The position numbers and the translations under genes are program-made. From positions 558,001 to 622,000 of the forward strand of contig NZ_CANLGU010000002.1 in assembly GCF_947490405.1 (NCBI RefSeq): 64,000 bases of DNA, given 5' to 3'. Shown here one piece after another: positions 1 through 8,449 of the stretch. Every line of letters begins with the position of its first letter. Position 1 is the stretch's first letter. The DNA is from an uncultured Algibacter sp. Its GTDB lineage: Bacteria > Bacteroidota > Bacteroidia > Flavobacteriales > Flavobacteriaceae. A model generated the notes under the pieces. That model was not told the origin of the DNA and searched no databases. It saw only the letters and a program-made list of their open reading frames with translations.

Positions 1-227
1 TCTTTCCACTCAACAATATTGTAACGTTCTACTGCAATAAAATTTCCAGAAATATATACTTTCTTTACAAACGGTAAGTAGAACAATTGTTGAGCTATAG
101 GAGATGATTTTGCTTCATCAATATTATTAAACTCAAAACTCTGATGTTTCGTGATAAATTGATTTACCTCGAATTTTATTATAGAATTATTAGATGTTTC
201 TTGCACAGAAACCTTGAAAGTGTTCAT
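1..227 (-). CDS. NifU-like scaffold protein, Nfu N-terminal domain (partial)
   Basis: Reading the minus strand from the ATG at 227 gives 75 open codons running off the left edge, so only the N-terminus is present. The translation begins MNTFKVSVQETSNNSI and has the features of the Nfu_N domain: a short beta-rich start, an SPIAQQLFYLPFV-type segment and a VYISGNFIAVER strand. In this family the C-terminal NifU domain carries a CxxC pair that holds a transferable Fe-S cluster; that part lies outside the window and cannot be checked. It is divergent from the PorP/SprF gene at 402. The family call is by recognition of the N-terminal pattern only. Confidence 0.75.
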   Translation of the reverse strand, partial: MNTFKVSVQETSNNSIIKFEVNQFITKHQSFEFNNIDEAKSSPIAQQLFYLPFVKKVYISGNFIAVERYNIVEWK

Positions 228-312
228 TTTAGCTAATTTTTTACAAAAATACTAAAAGAAAACTTTAGATATCCATATATTTGAGTATTGTTGGTTTTTT
301 GAAATACACCTT

Positions 313-339
313 AAGATAAAGTGCAACTTTATCTTTTTT
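313..339 (+). terminator. Terminator-like hairpin in a divergent leader
   Basis: A perfect 10-bp stem (AAGATAAAGT at 313-322 with ACTTTATCTT at 326-335, loop GCA) is followed by T residues to 339. It reads as an intrinsic terminator on the plus strand, but no plus-strand gene precedes it: the neighbour on the left is transcribed leftwards. It would therefore sit in the leader of the gene at 402. Confidence 0.4.
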
Positions 340-401
340 ATGTGTAATTTTTTAATAATCAAGACGTTTGTATAAAACCAAACCTACTTGGGAAAAAATT
401 T

Positions 402-1412
402 ATGAAAATAAAAAATATCATTTTAGTGGCAATTATGGTTGTGTGTTCTAACATAACGATGTCTCAGGAGGGCTTGCCAATTTATACTGATTACTTAACA
501 GACAACTATTATTTAATTCATCCGTCTATGGCTGGAGTTGCAAACTGTGCAAAAGTTAGAATAACTGGTCGACAGCAGTGGTTTGGGCAGGATGACGCAC
601 CAAAACTTTTAACAATGAGTGTTAATGGTAGGATAGGAGATTCTCAATCAGGGATTGGAGGGATATTGTACGCCGATAAAAACGGGTTTCATTCTCAAAA
701 AGGAGCCTATTTTACTTATGCACATCATTTAATGTTTTCTAGAAGCGAAGCAGATTTAAATATGCTTTCTTTTGGTCTAAGTGCTGGTTTTGTTCAGTAC
801 CAATTAGATGAAACTACATTTTTAAATGGTGCTCCTGTGCAAGATGATTTGATTAGCGGAACTGTAGAGAGTCAAACAAATTTTAATGTTGATTTAGGGT
901 TCTCATATCACTATCTTGATTTTTACGCGCATGCTACAGTAAAAAATCTTTTAGAGAATTCAGGAATTAATAGGGATACTGAAATTACAAGTAATCTAAG
1001 ACGTTTTTTAATTTCTGCTGGCTATGTCTATAGCAAATATGGTAGCGAGTGGAGTTACGAACCTTCTGTAATGTTTCAATATAGAGATTTAACAAAAGAA
1101 GCTGCAATTGACGTAAATGCTAAAGTTTACAAGCAAATGGATTTTGGTAAAATTTGGGGAGGATTATCATATAGACAAAGTTTAGACGGTGCAGAATTTA
1201 TAACTAGCTCTAATGCTGTAAGTAGCCAAAAGCTTCAACAAATTACACCTATCTTAGGGGTTAATTATAACAACTTTATGTTTGCTTATAATTACACTTA
1301 TCAAATGAATGATGTGGTCTTTACAAGTGGTGGTTTTCACCAAATAACATTAGGGTATAACTTTAACTGTAGACGAGAGCGTTACAAATGTAATTGTCCT
1401 GCAGTAAATTAA
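402..1412 (+). CDS. PorP/SprF family outer-membrane protein
   Basis: A 336-residue protein with a Sec signal peptide (about residues 1-21, ending in MSQ) and a beta-rich, barrel-like body. The start of the mature part, with its YTDYLTDNYYLIHPSMAG stretch followed by RQQWFG, is the signature of the PorP/SprF family. Members are outer-membrane proteins associated with the type IX secretion system; SprF in Flavobacterium johnsoniae is needed to export the SprB adhesin. Many genomes carry several paralogues, each usually downstream of a large adhesin gene. Here no adhesin is adjacent, so the partner is unknown. The C-terminus holds a small Cys cluster (CRRERYKCNC). It is monocistronic, ending at a strong terminator at 1417. 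Confidence 0.88.
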   Translation: MKIKNIILVAIMVVCSNITMSQEGLPIYTDYLTDNYYLIHPSMAGVANCAKVRITGRQQWFGQDDAPKLLTMSVNGRIGDSQSGIGGILYADKNGFHSQKGAYFTYAHHLMFSRSEADLNMLSFGLSAGFVQYQLDETTFLNGAPVQDDLISGTVESQTNFNVDLGFSYHYLDFYAHATVKNLLENSGINRDTEITSNLRRFLISAGYVYSKYGSEWSYEPSVMFQYRDLTKEAAIDVNAKVYKQMDFGKIWGGLSYRQSLDGAEFITSSNAVSSQKLQQITPILGVNYNNFMFAYNYTYQMNDVVFTSGGFHQITLGYNFNCRRERYKCNCPAVN

Positions 1413-1416
1413 ATAG

Positions 1417-1445
1417 AAAAGAGGCTCAATTTTGAGCCTCTTTTT
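1417..1445. terminator. Bidirectional intrinsic terminator
   Basis: A stem of GAGGCTCAA (1421-1429) with TTGAGCCTC (1432-1440), extended by A/T pairs, lies between the convergent genes ending at 1412 (plus) and 1450 (minus). It is flanked by A-rich and T-rich tracts, so it can serve both transcripts. Confidence 0.85.
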
Positions 1446-1449
1446 ATTT

Positions 1450-2607
1450 TTACTCCCAAGTATATTTTTTCTTTTTAGCTTGTTCTTTTATAGCTTTAGT
1501 CATGGCATTTTCTAAGCCATTAGTATTTTCTTTTTTATGTTTTAGCACATAATCTTTACGTTTATTGTTTAATTCTTTAATTTTATTCTGAATGGTTTCT
1601 CGTTCTTTACTTTTTTTAGAAACATAACTCTTAATTTCTGATTTAGTTTTGCCTTTTAATTCTTGTGGCAATTCACTATCTGAAATGGCTTCAATGTTAA
1701 CTTCTTCTAATTCAACAGCATCTACCAAATCCCAACTTTTGTTTTTGTAAAGATGAGAACTTTTACTAACCGTTCGTTTTACAGCATTGGCTTTACTGTA
1801 ACCGCTTGCATTCATGTCTTGTTCAGCTTGAAGAGCCATTTTTTTCTCACCTTTTCTGCCATAAGCCACATAAGTTTTATTAAGCTTTTGGTTTAAAATT
1901 AAAATATCATCATCATAAGGCGAAGCGATATGGACTGTGGCACGATTTTGATTTATAGCCATATAATCGCCATGAGTTAATTGTGCACCGTCTTTCCAAT
2001 ATGAAGATATGCCCTGATTATAGTCACCACAAAAAATAGTATTGATAGTTATATCTTTTTCTTTGGCATTTGCAGAGGCATCTTGGTAGTTAACTTTTCC
2101 TTGTGTAAAAGGTTCGTTTCCAGCAATAAAGATGAGTTTTAGGTCATCTGAGTTTTTACCCCAATTTAATTGGTTTAATGAGGTTTGAATTACCTGTCCA
2201 CAATATTCATTACCACCATTTGTAGTTAAAGAAAAAAGCTCTTTCGAGATATCATCTAAATCGTCACTAAAAGCCAGAACTTGCCTGATATGGCCTTCTG
2301 AACTATTAAGTCTATCGTTCCCATATTCGTATAGAGCAATTTGTAGATTTGGTTTTTTGGTTCCACATTTAGCATAAGACAGCTCGTTTACAATATCCCA
2401 AAGTTGTGCTTTAGCTTGATCTATCAACCCATCCATACTATTACTAGTATCTAATAGTAAAGCTACTTTTATAAATTGTTTATTAGGTTCGTGATACATG
2501 GCTTTTATTTGGCTAGCAGCTACATGTTGTTTTTTATTTTTAGCATTACAGGAAGTAAACCCAATTAATGCTATGAAGAGTAAAAGTGTTTTAAAATAGG
2601 TTTTCAT
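1450..2607 (-). CDS. VWA-domain lipoprotein
   Basis: A 385-residue predicted lipoprotein: a hydrophobic signal ends in a GFTSC lipobox with Cys20. A von Willebrand factor A domain follows, with the metal-site motif DTSNS at 53-57 (DxSxS), and spans roughly residues 46-240. VWA domains bind protein partners through a divalent metal ion. The last 80 residues are Lys/Glu rich and likely helical, with an NKIKELNNKRKDY stretch suggesting a coiled coil. The partner and process are unknown. The gene stands alone, divergent from the two-component operon at 2845. The shared 237-bp spacer holds phased repeats that could affect either gene. Confidence 0.8.
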   Translation of the reverse strand: MKTYFKTLLLFIALIGFTSCNAKNKKQHVAASQIKAMYHEPNKQFIKVALLLDTSNSMDGLIDQAKAQLWDIVNELSYAKCGTKKPNLQIALYEYGNDRLNSSEGHIRQVLAFSDDLDDISKELFSLTTNGGNEYCGQVIQTSLNQLNWGKNSDDLKLIFIAGNEPFTQGKVNYQDASANAKEKDITINTIFCGDYNQGISSYWKDGAQLTHGDYMAINQNRATVHIASPYDDDILILNQKLNKTYVAYGRKGEKKMALQAEQDMNASGYSKANAVKRTVSKSSHLYKNKSWDLVDAVELEEVNIEAISDSELPQELKGKTKSEIKSYVSKKSKERETIQNKIKELNNKRKDYVLKHKKENTNGLENAMTKAIKEQAKKKKYTWE

Positions 2608-2661
2608 AAGATTTTGTTTTTAGATTAATGATAAATGAGTCATTAAGACTCTTTACTAATA

Positions 2662-2752
2662 GTGTAAAACTAAAATCAACTTAATTCATAAAAAAAGTAT
2701 AATGAGTAAAGAGGACCTTTTATTGAGTAAACAAACCTCATGATTATGTAAA
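2662..2752 (+). promoter_or_regulatory. Candidate LytTR operator: phased GAGTAAA-like repeats
   Basis: GTGTAAA at 2662, GAGTAAA at 2704, GAGTAAA at 2725 and ATGTAAA at 2746 start exactly 42, 21 and 21 bp apart, on one 21-bp phase with one empty slot at 2683. LytTR regulators bind pairs of direct repeats about two helical turns apart. The array is about 95-180 bp upstream of a LytTR operon, so autoregulation is the obvious reading. No binding data exist here; this is an inference from spacing. Confidence 0.5.
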
Positions 2753-2844
2753 CTCATCTTTTAGCCAATGAAAAGTGTAATTTTTATAAAATCAACATTT
2801 TAATAAACCAAGTAAAGTGCGTAAGTTTATCTACTCGAATCAGA

Positions 2845-5028
2845 ATGAAAGATATTTTCACATATTTATTTACTGTTTACCTCTCAATGGGGGTGATGTT
2901 GTTATCAGCTCAGGTTGATGATAATTTTAATAATCAAGTACCAAAATTCACTGTTAAAGGTTCCGTGGTTGAAAGTGATACCCGAGACCCTATTCAGAAT
3001 GTAAATGTTGAGGTTAGTGGTGGCGCTTATACCACAACTGATGTATTTGGAGAATTCAAAATAGATGTTAGGAAAGGAGACGAACTTATTATTCGTCATA
3101 AAGATTTTGAGACCGTATATCATATCATTCGAAATGATGATAAAATACAAGTACTAGTTGAATCCAATGAAGATGAGAATATAAAGAAGCTTTCTAAGTC
3201 GAAAAAAATATCACGCTCACGAATATCTGAATCATTTAAAACGTTGATAGACTCAGCAAAAACGTATTTAAAAAAAGATGCTAAAAAAAGTATTCAATTT
3301 GTTGCTGATGCTCTAACAAAAAGTAAATCTTCAAAAGAGAACAGTGAAGCTTATCAAGTTTTAGGAGATATTTATTCGCATTGGAATCAGCACGACTTAG
3401 CTGTTTCAAATTATAGAATTAGTCTGCAAAATTCTAACTCAAACTCTGTAAAGTTGAAATTGGCAGGTGCTTATAGAAAAAATAAAAATTATCAAGAAAG
3501 TATTGAAACTTATAATGATATAGATAAGAGCCGTTTGTCCAACTGGCAATTAACAGAATTGTATGAGGGTTTAGGAGATGTTTATCTTTTAACTAAATCC
3601 TACAGCCTTTCAATAGGTGCTTATGAGGACGGTTTAAAAGTAGCCCAAGTACATACAATAACACCAAAAATTACTGATTTAAATTCAAAAATTGCCCAAG
3701 CTTATAATGTAAAAGGCGAACCAGCGAAAGCACAATCATTCTTTAATAAATCGATGGAGTTAGCCAGTACAGAAAACAAAAAACGTGCTGTTGAAGAAAA
3801 AATTAAAGTAGCTGATTTTGAAAGTGAAAACAATAATTTTTCTAATGAAATTGAATTACGTAAAGAGGCTTTAAATACCTTGAGCGAAATAGAAAGTGAA
3901 TCAGATGATATAGAAAGCCCACTAACAATACAGAAGCAAAACTATAAGATAGGTAATGCCTATGCATCACAACGAGATTTTAATAATGCTATTCCGTATC
4001 TGCAAAAAAGTATAGAAGAGGCTAGCAATAAATCAGATTTAGTTGTTAAGAAAGATGCCACTAGAAAACTATCAGAAGTTTATCGGGATGCAGGGCAATT
4101 TAACGAAGCTTTGTTGGCTTATCAAGATTATGTAGAAGTACTAGATAAACTTTATCGAATAAAAGAACAAGAGATTGCCCAAGCAGCTAGGTTTAGTAAA
4201 GATATCATCAGTAAACAAAATCGTATTTTAAGTTTAGAAAGTGATAGGGAACTCTCTGAAAGTAAATATCAACTGTCTGAAGAGCAAGCTAAACGACAAA
4301 AACTCATCATTTACTCCTTAATCGGTGGTTTGTTTTTATTATTAATGACAGCCTTTTTAATGTTTAAAAACATCAAACAACAACGATTAGCGAATAATTT
4401 ACTAGCCCTAAAAAGTTTGCGAAGCCAGATGAATCCGCACTTCATATTCAATGCATTAAACTCAGTAAATAGCTTTATCGCTTCAAATGATGAGCGTACA
4501 GCAAATAAATACTTAACAGACTTTTCGTTATTAATGAGAGCTGTTTTAGAGAATAGCGAAGAAGATTTTATTTCCTTAGAAAAAGAAATCAAATTATTAG
4601 AGCTTTACACAAAACTCGAGCATTTTAGGTTTCAGGATAAATTTGATTATGCTCTAAATGTAGATAAAAACATAAAGGTTGAAGATTTTGTTATTCCACC
4701 TATGCTACTGCAACCCTACATAGAAAATGCTGTTTGGCATGGACTGAGGTATAAAAAGACTAAAGGTTATTTAGAAATTGCAATAACTCAAACCAAACCA
4801 GTCGAAATAAAAATCATGATAACAGATGATGGTATTGGACGTAAAAAGTCTAAAGCTTTAAAAACCGAAAATCAACAAAAACAAAATTCCAAAGGCATGG
4901 GGAATATTAAAAAACGGGTCTCAATTTTAAATGATATGTATAAGGATAAAGTTGATGTTTTTATTGATGATTTTCAAGATGAAGATGATACAGGAACAAA
5001 AGTGGTTGTAACGCTTAAAAAAGATTAA
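2845..5028 (+). CDS. TPR-containing LytS-type sensor histidine kinase
   Basis: A 727-residue membrane kinase. In order: a signal peptide (to about residue 23), a carboxypeptidase-regulatory-like beta domain (about 36-110), TPR repeats (about 160-445), a coiled coil, one transmembrane helix (about 488-507) and a His_kinase/HATPase module. The H-box LRSQMNPHFIFNALNSV places the phospho-acceptor near His532; the N-box QPYIENAVWHGL is near 622, and DDGIGRKKS follows. This is the YehU/LytS class, which normally works with LytTR response regulators. The regulator gene starts 2 bases after this stop, so the two form one operon. The periplasmic TPR part probably senses a protein or peptide; the signal is unknown. 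Confidence 0.92.
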   Translation: MKDIFTYLFTVYLSMGVMLLSAQVDDNFNNQVPKFTVKGSVVESDTRDPIQNVNVEVSGGAYTTTDVFGEFKIDVRKGDELIIRHKDFETVYHIIRNDDKIQVLVESNEDENIKKLSKSKKISRSRISESFKTLIDSAKTYLKKDAKKSIQFVADALTKSKSSKENSEAYQVLGDIYSHWNQHDLAVSNYRISLQNSNSNSVKLKLAGAYRKNKNYQESIETYNDIDKSRLSNWQLTELYEGLGDVYLLTKSYSLSIGAYEDGLKVAQVHTITPKITDLNSKIAQAYNVKGEPAKAQSFFNKSMELASTENKKRAVEEKIKVADFESENNNFSNEIELRKEALNTLSEIESESDDIESPLTIQKQNYKIGNAYASQRDFNNAIPYLQKSIEEASNKSDLVVKKDATRKLSEVYRDAGQFNEALLAYQDYVEVLDKLYRIKEQEIAQAARFSKDIISKQNRILSLESDRELSESKYQLSEEQAKRQKLIIYSLIGGLFLLLMTAFLMFKNIKQQRLANNLLALKSLRSQMNPHFIFNALNSVNSFIASNDERTANKYLTDFSLLMRAVLENSEEDFISLEKEIKLLELYTKLEHFRFQDKFDYALNVDKNIKVEDFVIPPMLLQPYIENAVWHGLRYKKTKGYLEIAITQTKPVEIKIMITDDGIGRKKSKALKTENQQKQNSKGMGNIKKRVSILNDMYKDKVDVFIDDFQDEDDTGTKVVVTLKKD

Positions 5029-5030
5029 TA

Positions 5031-5765
5031 ATGAAACTAAACTCAATCATAGTAGAGGACGAAGAAACCAGTAGAGAGATTCTAAAAAATTATCTCAAAA
5101 AATACTGCCCAAATATTAACGTTTTAGGAGAAGCTTCAAATGTTGAGGAAGCATTAGTTTTAATCAGAAATCACGATTTAGATCTAGTATTTCTTGATGT
5201 TGAGATGCCTTATGGTAATGCCTTCGATTTGTTAGATAAAGTAGGCGATGTAAATTTCGAAACCATTTTTGTTACTGCCTACAACCATTATGCTATTGAT
5301 GCCCTAAATGCACATGCAAGCTACTATTTGATGAAGCCCATTTCTATAGATGAGTTAATTAAAGCAGTGGATTATGTGACTGAAATTAAAACTAAAGAAG
5401 ACGCTCTACAAGACCAAGTGTTAGTTCCTAAAACACATAATGTTGAAGGTAAAATTACCATACCACAGTTAGATGGTTTTGAGGTTTTAAATACCTCAGA
5501 CATCCTATATTGTAAAGCAGATGATAATTACACCGAAATTTATTTAAACACCAGTAAAAAGAAAATCGTTAGTAAAACACTTAAATATTTTGAAGAGGCT
5601 TTAACAGATTCAGGTTTTGCTAGAATACATAAATCCTATTTGGTCAATGTAAATGAGGTGGTTAAATATGTAAAAGGAAAAGGGGGAAGCGTTGTGCTTA
5701 GTAACGGAAAGCAAGTGATGGTTTCAGCATCAAAAAAATCACAATTACTATCGTATTTTAAATAA
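5031..5765 (+). CDS. LytTR-family response regulator
   Basis: A 244-residue regulator. The receiver domain (about 1-125) shows the acidic pair VEDEE at 8-12, phospho-acceptor Asp56 in FLDVEMP, the T/A switch region in FVTAYNHYA and the Lys of MKPIS. The LytTR DNA-binding domain fills about 145-244, with YCKADDNYTEIYL and the FARIHKSYLVNVNEV pattern. It is the cognate partner of the kinase encoded 2 bases upstream. LytTR proteins bind direct repeats spaced by about two helical turns, and such repeats lie upstream of the operon (2662-2752). Target genes beyond autoregulation cannot be named. Confidence 0.93.
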   Translation: MKLNSIIVEDEETSREILKNYLKKYCPNINVLGEASNVEEALVLIRNHDLDLVFLDVEMPYGNAFDLLDKVGDVNFETIFVTAYNHYAIDALNAHASYYLMKPISIDELIKAVDYVTEIKTKEDALQDQVLVPKTHNVEGKITIPQLDGFEVLNTSDILYCKADDNYTEIYLNTSKKKIVSKTLKYFEEALTDSGFARIHKSYLVNVNEVVKYVKGKGGSVVLSNGKQVMVSASKKSQLLSYFK

Positions 5766-5836
5766 GATATAAAATTAAAGCCGTTTGTTAAGTAAAGTAT
5801 TTGCTCCTCAAAAAACTAATAAATTCACATTAAACT

Positions 5837-6352
5837 ATGCCAATAATAAAACCAGTAAGAGGAAAATCTCCTATAATTCCAGACGATTGTTTCATAGCTG
5901 AAAATGCCACCATAGTTGGCGAGGTTACCATGGGAAGCCAATGCAGCGTTTGGTTTAGTGCCGTTGTTCGCGGCGATGTAAATTTTATAAAAATGGGTAA
6001 TAAGGTCAATGTTCAAGATGGAGCCGTCATTCATGGGACCTATCAAAAATCAGGGACAACCATTGGTAATAATGTGTCTATAGGGCACAATGCCCTAGTA
6101 CATGGCTGCACTATTCACGATAATGTTTTGGTTGGCATGGGAAGCATCATTATGGACGGCGCAATTATAGAAAGTAATAGTATTATTGCCGCAGGTGCAG
6201 TTATTACTCAAAATACAATCGTTAAATCCGGAAGTATTTATGCTGGCGTTCCCGCAAAAAAAGTAAAAGATATCAGTAAAGAGCTTATTGCAGGAGAAAT
6301 CAATCGTATTTCCGATGCTTATATTAAATACTCAAGTTGGTTTCAAGAATGA
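5837..6352 (+). CDS. Gamma carbonic anhydrase-like hexapeptide-repeat protein
   Basis: A 171-residue left-handed beta-helix protein of the YrdA/PaaY/CaiE group of gamma carbonic anhydrase homologues. Repeating hexapeptides with Ile/Val at every sixth position run from about residue 20 to 145, followed by a C-terminal helix. The three zinc-ligand histidines typical of the family can be placed at His66 (VIHGT), His84 and His89 (SIGHNALVHG). Function could be reversible CO2 hydration, but several homologues have no measurable activity or act elsewhere, so the substrate is uncertain. The gene is 70 bp downstream of the LytTR operon on the same strand and may be cotranscribed. Two repeats follow it. 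Confidence 0.88.
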   Translation: MPIIKPVRGKSPIIPDDCFIAENATIVGEVTMGSQCSVWFSAVVRGDVNFIKMGNKVNVQDGAVIHGTYQKSGTTIGNNVSIGHNALVHGCTIHDNVLVGMGSIIMDGAIIESNSIIAAGAVITQNTIVKSGSIYAGVPAKKVKDISKELIAGEINRISDAYIKYSSWFQE

Positions 6353-6357
6353 CTTGT

Positions 6358-6381
6358 CATCCTGAACTTGTTTCAGGATCT
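6358..6381. repeat. 24-nt dispersed hairpin, CATCC...GGATCT class
   Basis: A 7-bp stem (TCCTGAA/TTCAGGA) with loop CTTGT begins CATCC and ends GGATCT. A second 24-nt element with the same ends and different stem is at 62748-62771. Short palindromes of this type are widespread in Bacteroidota intergenic regions. This one follows the gene ending at 6352. Confidence 0.6.
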
Positions 6382-6406
6382 CAACATTAGTAAGGTTTAT
6401 TTTTAT

Positions 6407-6488
6407 GGCGTTACCACAAGGGTCGGGCTTTCGGCAGTCGCTCCTTCCTGCGTCAGGGAGCTTCAACAAATGCCTCAATCCCTAACGC
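6407..6488 (+). repeat. Dispersed GGCGTTACC/CCCTAACGC repeat, copy A
   Basis: An 82-bp element that starts GGCGTTACC, has the internal block AAGGGTCGGGCTTTC and ends CAATCCCTAACGC. It lies between convergent genes and has no coding content. It aligns along most of its length with copy C (27299-27382), and shares both ends and the GGGTCGGGCTTTC block with the longer copy B (14448-14620). Confidence 0.8.
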
Positions 6489-6495
6489 AAAAAAA

Positions 6496-7599
6496 TTAGT
6501 CTAATTTCAATATTGATTTAAGTTGATTTTTTTTAACTTTTTTAAAACCTACTAAATACTCTCCATTTTTATTAAACCTAACCGATTTTTTGTAAGCATA
6601 GTAAGAGCCGTCATTTATCCCAAAACAAATAAAATGGAAACTTCTATTGATTGGAATTATTAGTTCATCTTTGTAAAAGCTCACTAAAGTATTGTTTCTT
6701 TGATCAATAAGAAATGTTTGGACTATTTCAATATTTGGTTGAAAACTTAATTTAATCACCACTTTTTCCTCTTCAGGTGCAAATTGGTCTATATTTATCC
6801 AACCTAATTTTTCAATTTCAATGTTATTATAAAAGCTTTGGGTTATAATTTGATATTGTGATATGTCAGATAGAAAGTCTTTATAGTTTCTCCAAGACTT
6901 TAAGTTTGAAAGCGTGTCATTTACAAAATAAATACTGTCTGTTTTTGGGTGTTTTAACTTATATTCATTTAAAGTTAAATATCCTAACGTGTCAGAAATG
7001 AAATAATCTTCGACAACATCAATTCCGTAATCCCTTGTTAATGTTGAATCAAGTTGACTAGCTAAAGTATAAAAAATTGAAAAATATTTTTTTTCATCAA
7101 GTTTTAAATTTGATTTTTCCCAGTTTAAATTTCCAAAACCATCTCTTTCACCATAAAATAATTGCATTCCAGTTTTATTGATTGATTTTGGGAATACAAC
7201 ATTTATAGTTTTACCTTTTTTTAAAGTTAATGATTCTCCTCCTTTTTTAGCTAGTATGTCTATTTTAAATGCACCACCAGAAATCAACCATTTGCCATTT
7301 GAGACTGTTTGCGCATTTACATACAGTAAATCCTGTTTCGATGTTAGTTCTATCAAATTAATTTGCAAAGAGTCTGTAATTGTTGTGCCATTTATGAGAC
7401 CTTCTAAATCTTCTATTTTAAAAGTTAATTTAGTGCCTTTATTTCCTGTTATGCTAATTATTGAATCTGGAGGTAAATTAAATTGTTGAATTTGTTCAGT
7501 TTCAAAGTTTATTGCATTTTTTAAACGCTCATTTTGCTTGTCATTATTACAGCTTAAAAAAAGCATCAATAGAAAGAATACAAGAATCGAGTTTTTCAT
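6496..7599 (-). CDS. Lipoprotein of unknown function
   Basis: A 367-residue predicted lipoprotein with a hydrophobic signal and lipobox LFLSC (Cys17). I do not recognise a characterised family. The body is beta-rich: residues about 45-150 look like an all-beta domain, with the segment NGKWLISGGAFKIDILAKKGGESLTLKKGKTINVVFP. The C-terminal 100 residues are also strand-like. No catalytic motif is visible. It ends 5 bp before murI on the same strand order (murI is downstream in the window but upstream in transcription), so the two may be one transcript. Base composition matches its neighbours. It is probably exported and anchored in the outer membrane. Confidence 0.7.
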   Translation of the reverse strand: MKNSILVFFLLMLFLSCNNDKQNERLKNAINFETEQIQQFNLPPDSIISITGNKGTKLTFKIEDLEGLINGTTITDSLQINLIELTSKQDLLYVNAQTVSNGKWLISGGAFKIDILAKKGGESLTLKKGKTINVVFPKSINKTGMQLFYGERDGFGNLNWEKSNLKLDEKKYFSIFYTLASQLDSTLTRDYGIDVVEDYFISDTLGYLTLNEYKLKHPKTDSIYFVNDTLSNLKSWRNYKDFLSDISQYQIITQSFYNNIEIEKLGWINIDQFAPEEEKVVIKLSFQPNIEIVQTFLIDQRNNTLVSFYKDELIIPINRSFHFICFGINDGSYYAYKKSVRFNKNGEYLVGFKKVKKNQLKSILKLD

Positions 7600-7603
7600 A
7601 ATA

Positions 7604-8383
7604 TTAAAAATCTAGATATTCAATATCAAAATTGCCATCTAAAAGTGATCTCATAACATCTAGATTTCCGTTAGTGTAAAATTCAAGTTTAGGTTTTAGC
7701 ATTTCAGAATTCAATAAATTATGCTGCTCTAAAATAGTTTTAGTTTGTCTAGCAACAGCTTCACCAGAATCAATAATTTTAACATGTTTAGGTAACAAGT
7801 CTATAAGAATAGGAATTAAATATGGGTAATGTGTACATCCTAAAACCAAATAGTCAATATTGGCTTCAATCATAGGTTGTAAATAAACCTTTAAAAGCAA
7901 TTTCATTTCTTCGGAATGAAGTTGGTTACTTTCTATAAGTTCAACTATACCATTGCCAATTTGTTCAACAACTTTGATGTTATTTGCAAAAAGTGTAGAA
8001 GTTTTAGAAAACAGCTCACTACTTAAAGTGCCTTTGGTAGCTAAAATACCAACGGTATTTGTTTTAGTTTGTAGGGCAGCAGGTTTTATAGCTGGCTCAA
8101 TACCAATAAATGGGATGTTGTAGTTGGCTCTCAGATATTCTATTGCATTTGTAGTAGCAGTATTGCAAGCTACAACAATAAGTTTACAGTTTTTACTTAG
8201 TAAGTGTTCCGTATTTTTAACACTTAAATCTATTATTACATCTTTACCTTTTGGTCCATAAGGCGCATTTTTACTATCTGCCAAATATATTGTGTTTTCG
8301 TTGGGTATCAAGCTATGGATTTCCTTCCAAATGGAAGTGCCTCCAACGCCAGAATCAAAAATACCAATAGGTTGTGTACTCAT
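7604..8383 (-). CDS. murI: Glutamate racemase
   Basis: MurI interconverts L- and D-glutamate for peptidoglycan in the cytoplasm. From the ATG at 8383 the product is 259 residues, usual for the family. The first catalytic region GIFDSGVGG (with Asp10-Ser11 region), Cys73 in VACNTATT and Cys183 in LGCTHYP give the expected two-cysteine pair. An upstream TTG at 8392 would add three residues, but the ATG in front of STQPIGIFDSG fits homologues better. The gene follows the ompH genes on the same strand, as in other Bacteroidota, though a strong hairpin at 8399 separates them, so murI probably has its own promoter or depends on read-through. Confidence 0.95.
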   Translation of the reverse strand: MSTQPIGIFDSGVGGTSIWKEIHSLIPNENTIYLADSKNAPYGPKGKDVIIDLSVKNTEHLLSKNCKLIVVACNTATTNAIEYLRANYNIPFIGIEPAIKPAALQTKTNTVGILATKGTLSSELFSKTSTLFANNIKVVEQIGNGIVELIESNQLHSEEMKLLLKVYLQPMIEANIDYLVLGCTHYPYLIPILIDLLPKHVKIIDSGEAVARQTKTILEQHNLLNSEMLKPKLEFYTNGNLDVMRSLLDGNFDIEYLDF

Positions 8384-8392
8384 AGTAAACAA

Positions 8393-8426
8393 AAATAAAA
8401 AAGCTGTCTTTAAAAGACAGCTTTAT
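8393..8426 (-). terminator. Intrinsic terminator of the ompH operon
   Basis: The stem AAAGCTGTCTT (8400-8410) with AAGACAGCTTT (8414-8424) is followed on the minus strand by TTTTATTTTT. It lies after the stop of the ompH gene at 8450 and before the murI start. Confidence 0.85.
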
Positions 8427-8449
8427 ATAATTTTATTGCAATTTAATTT

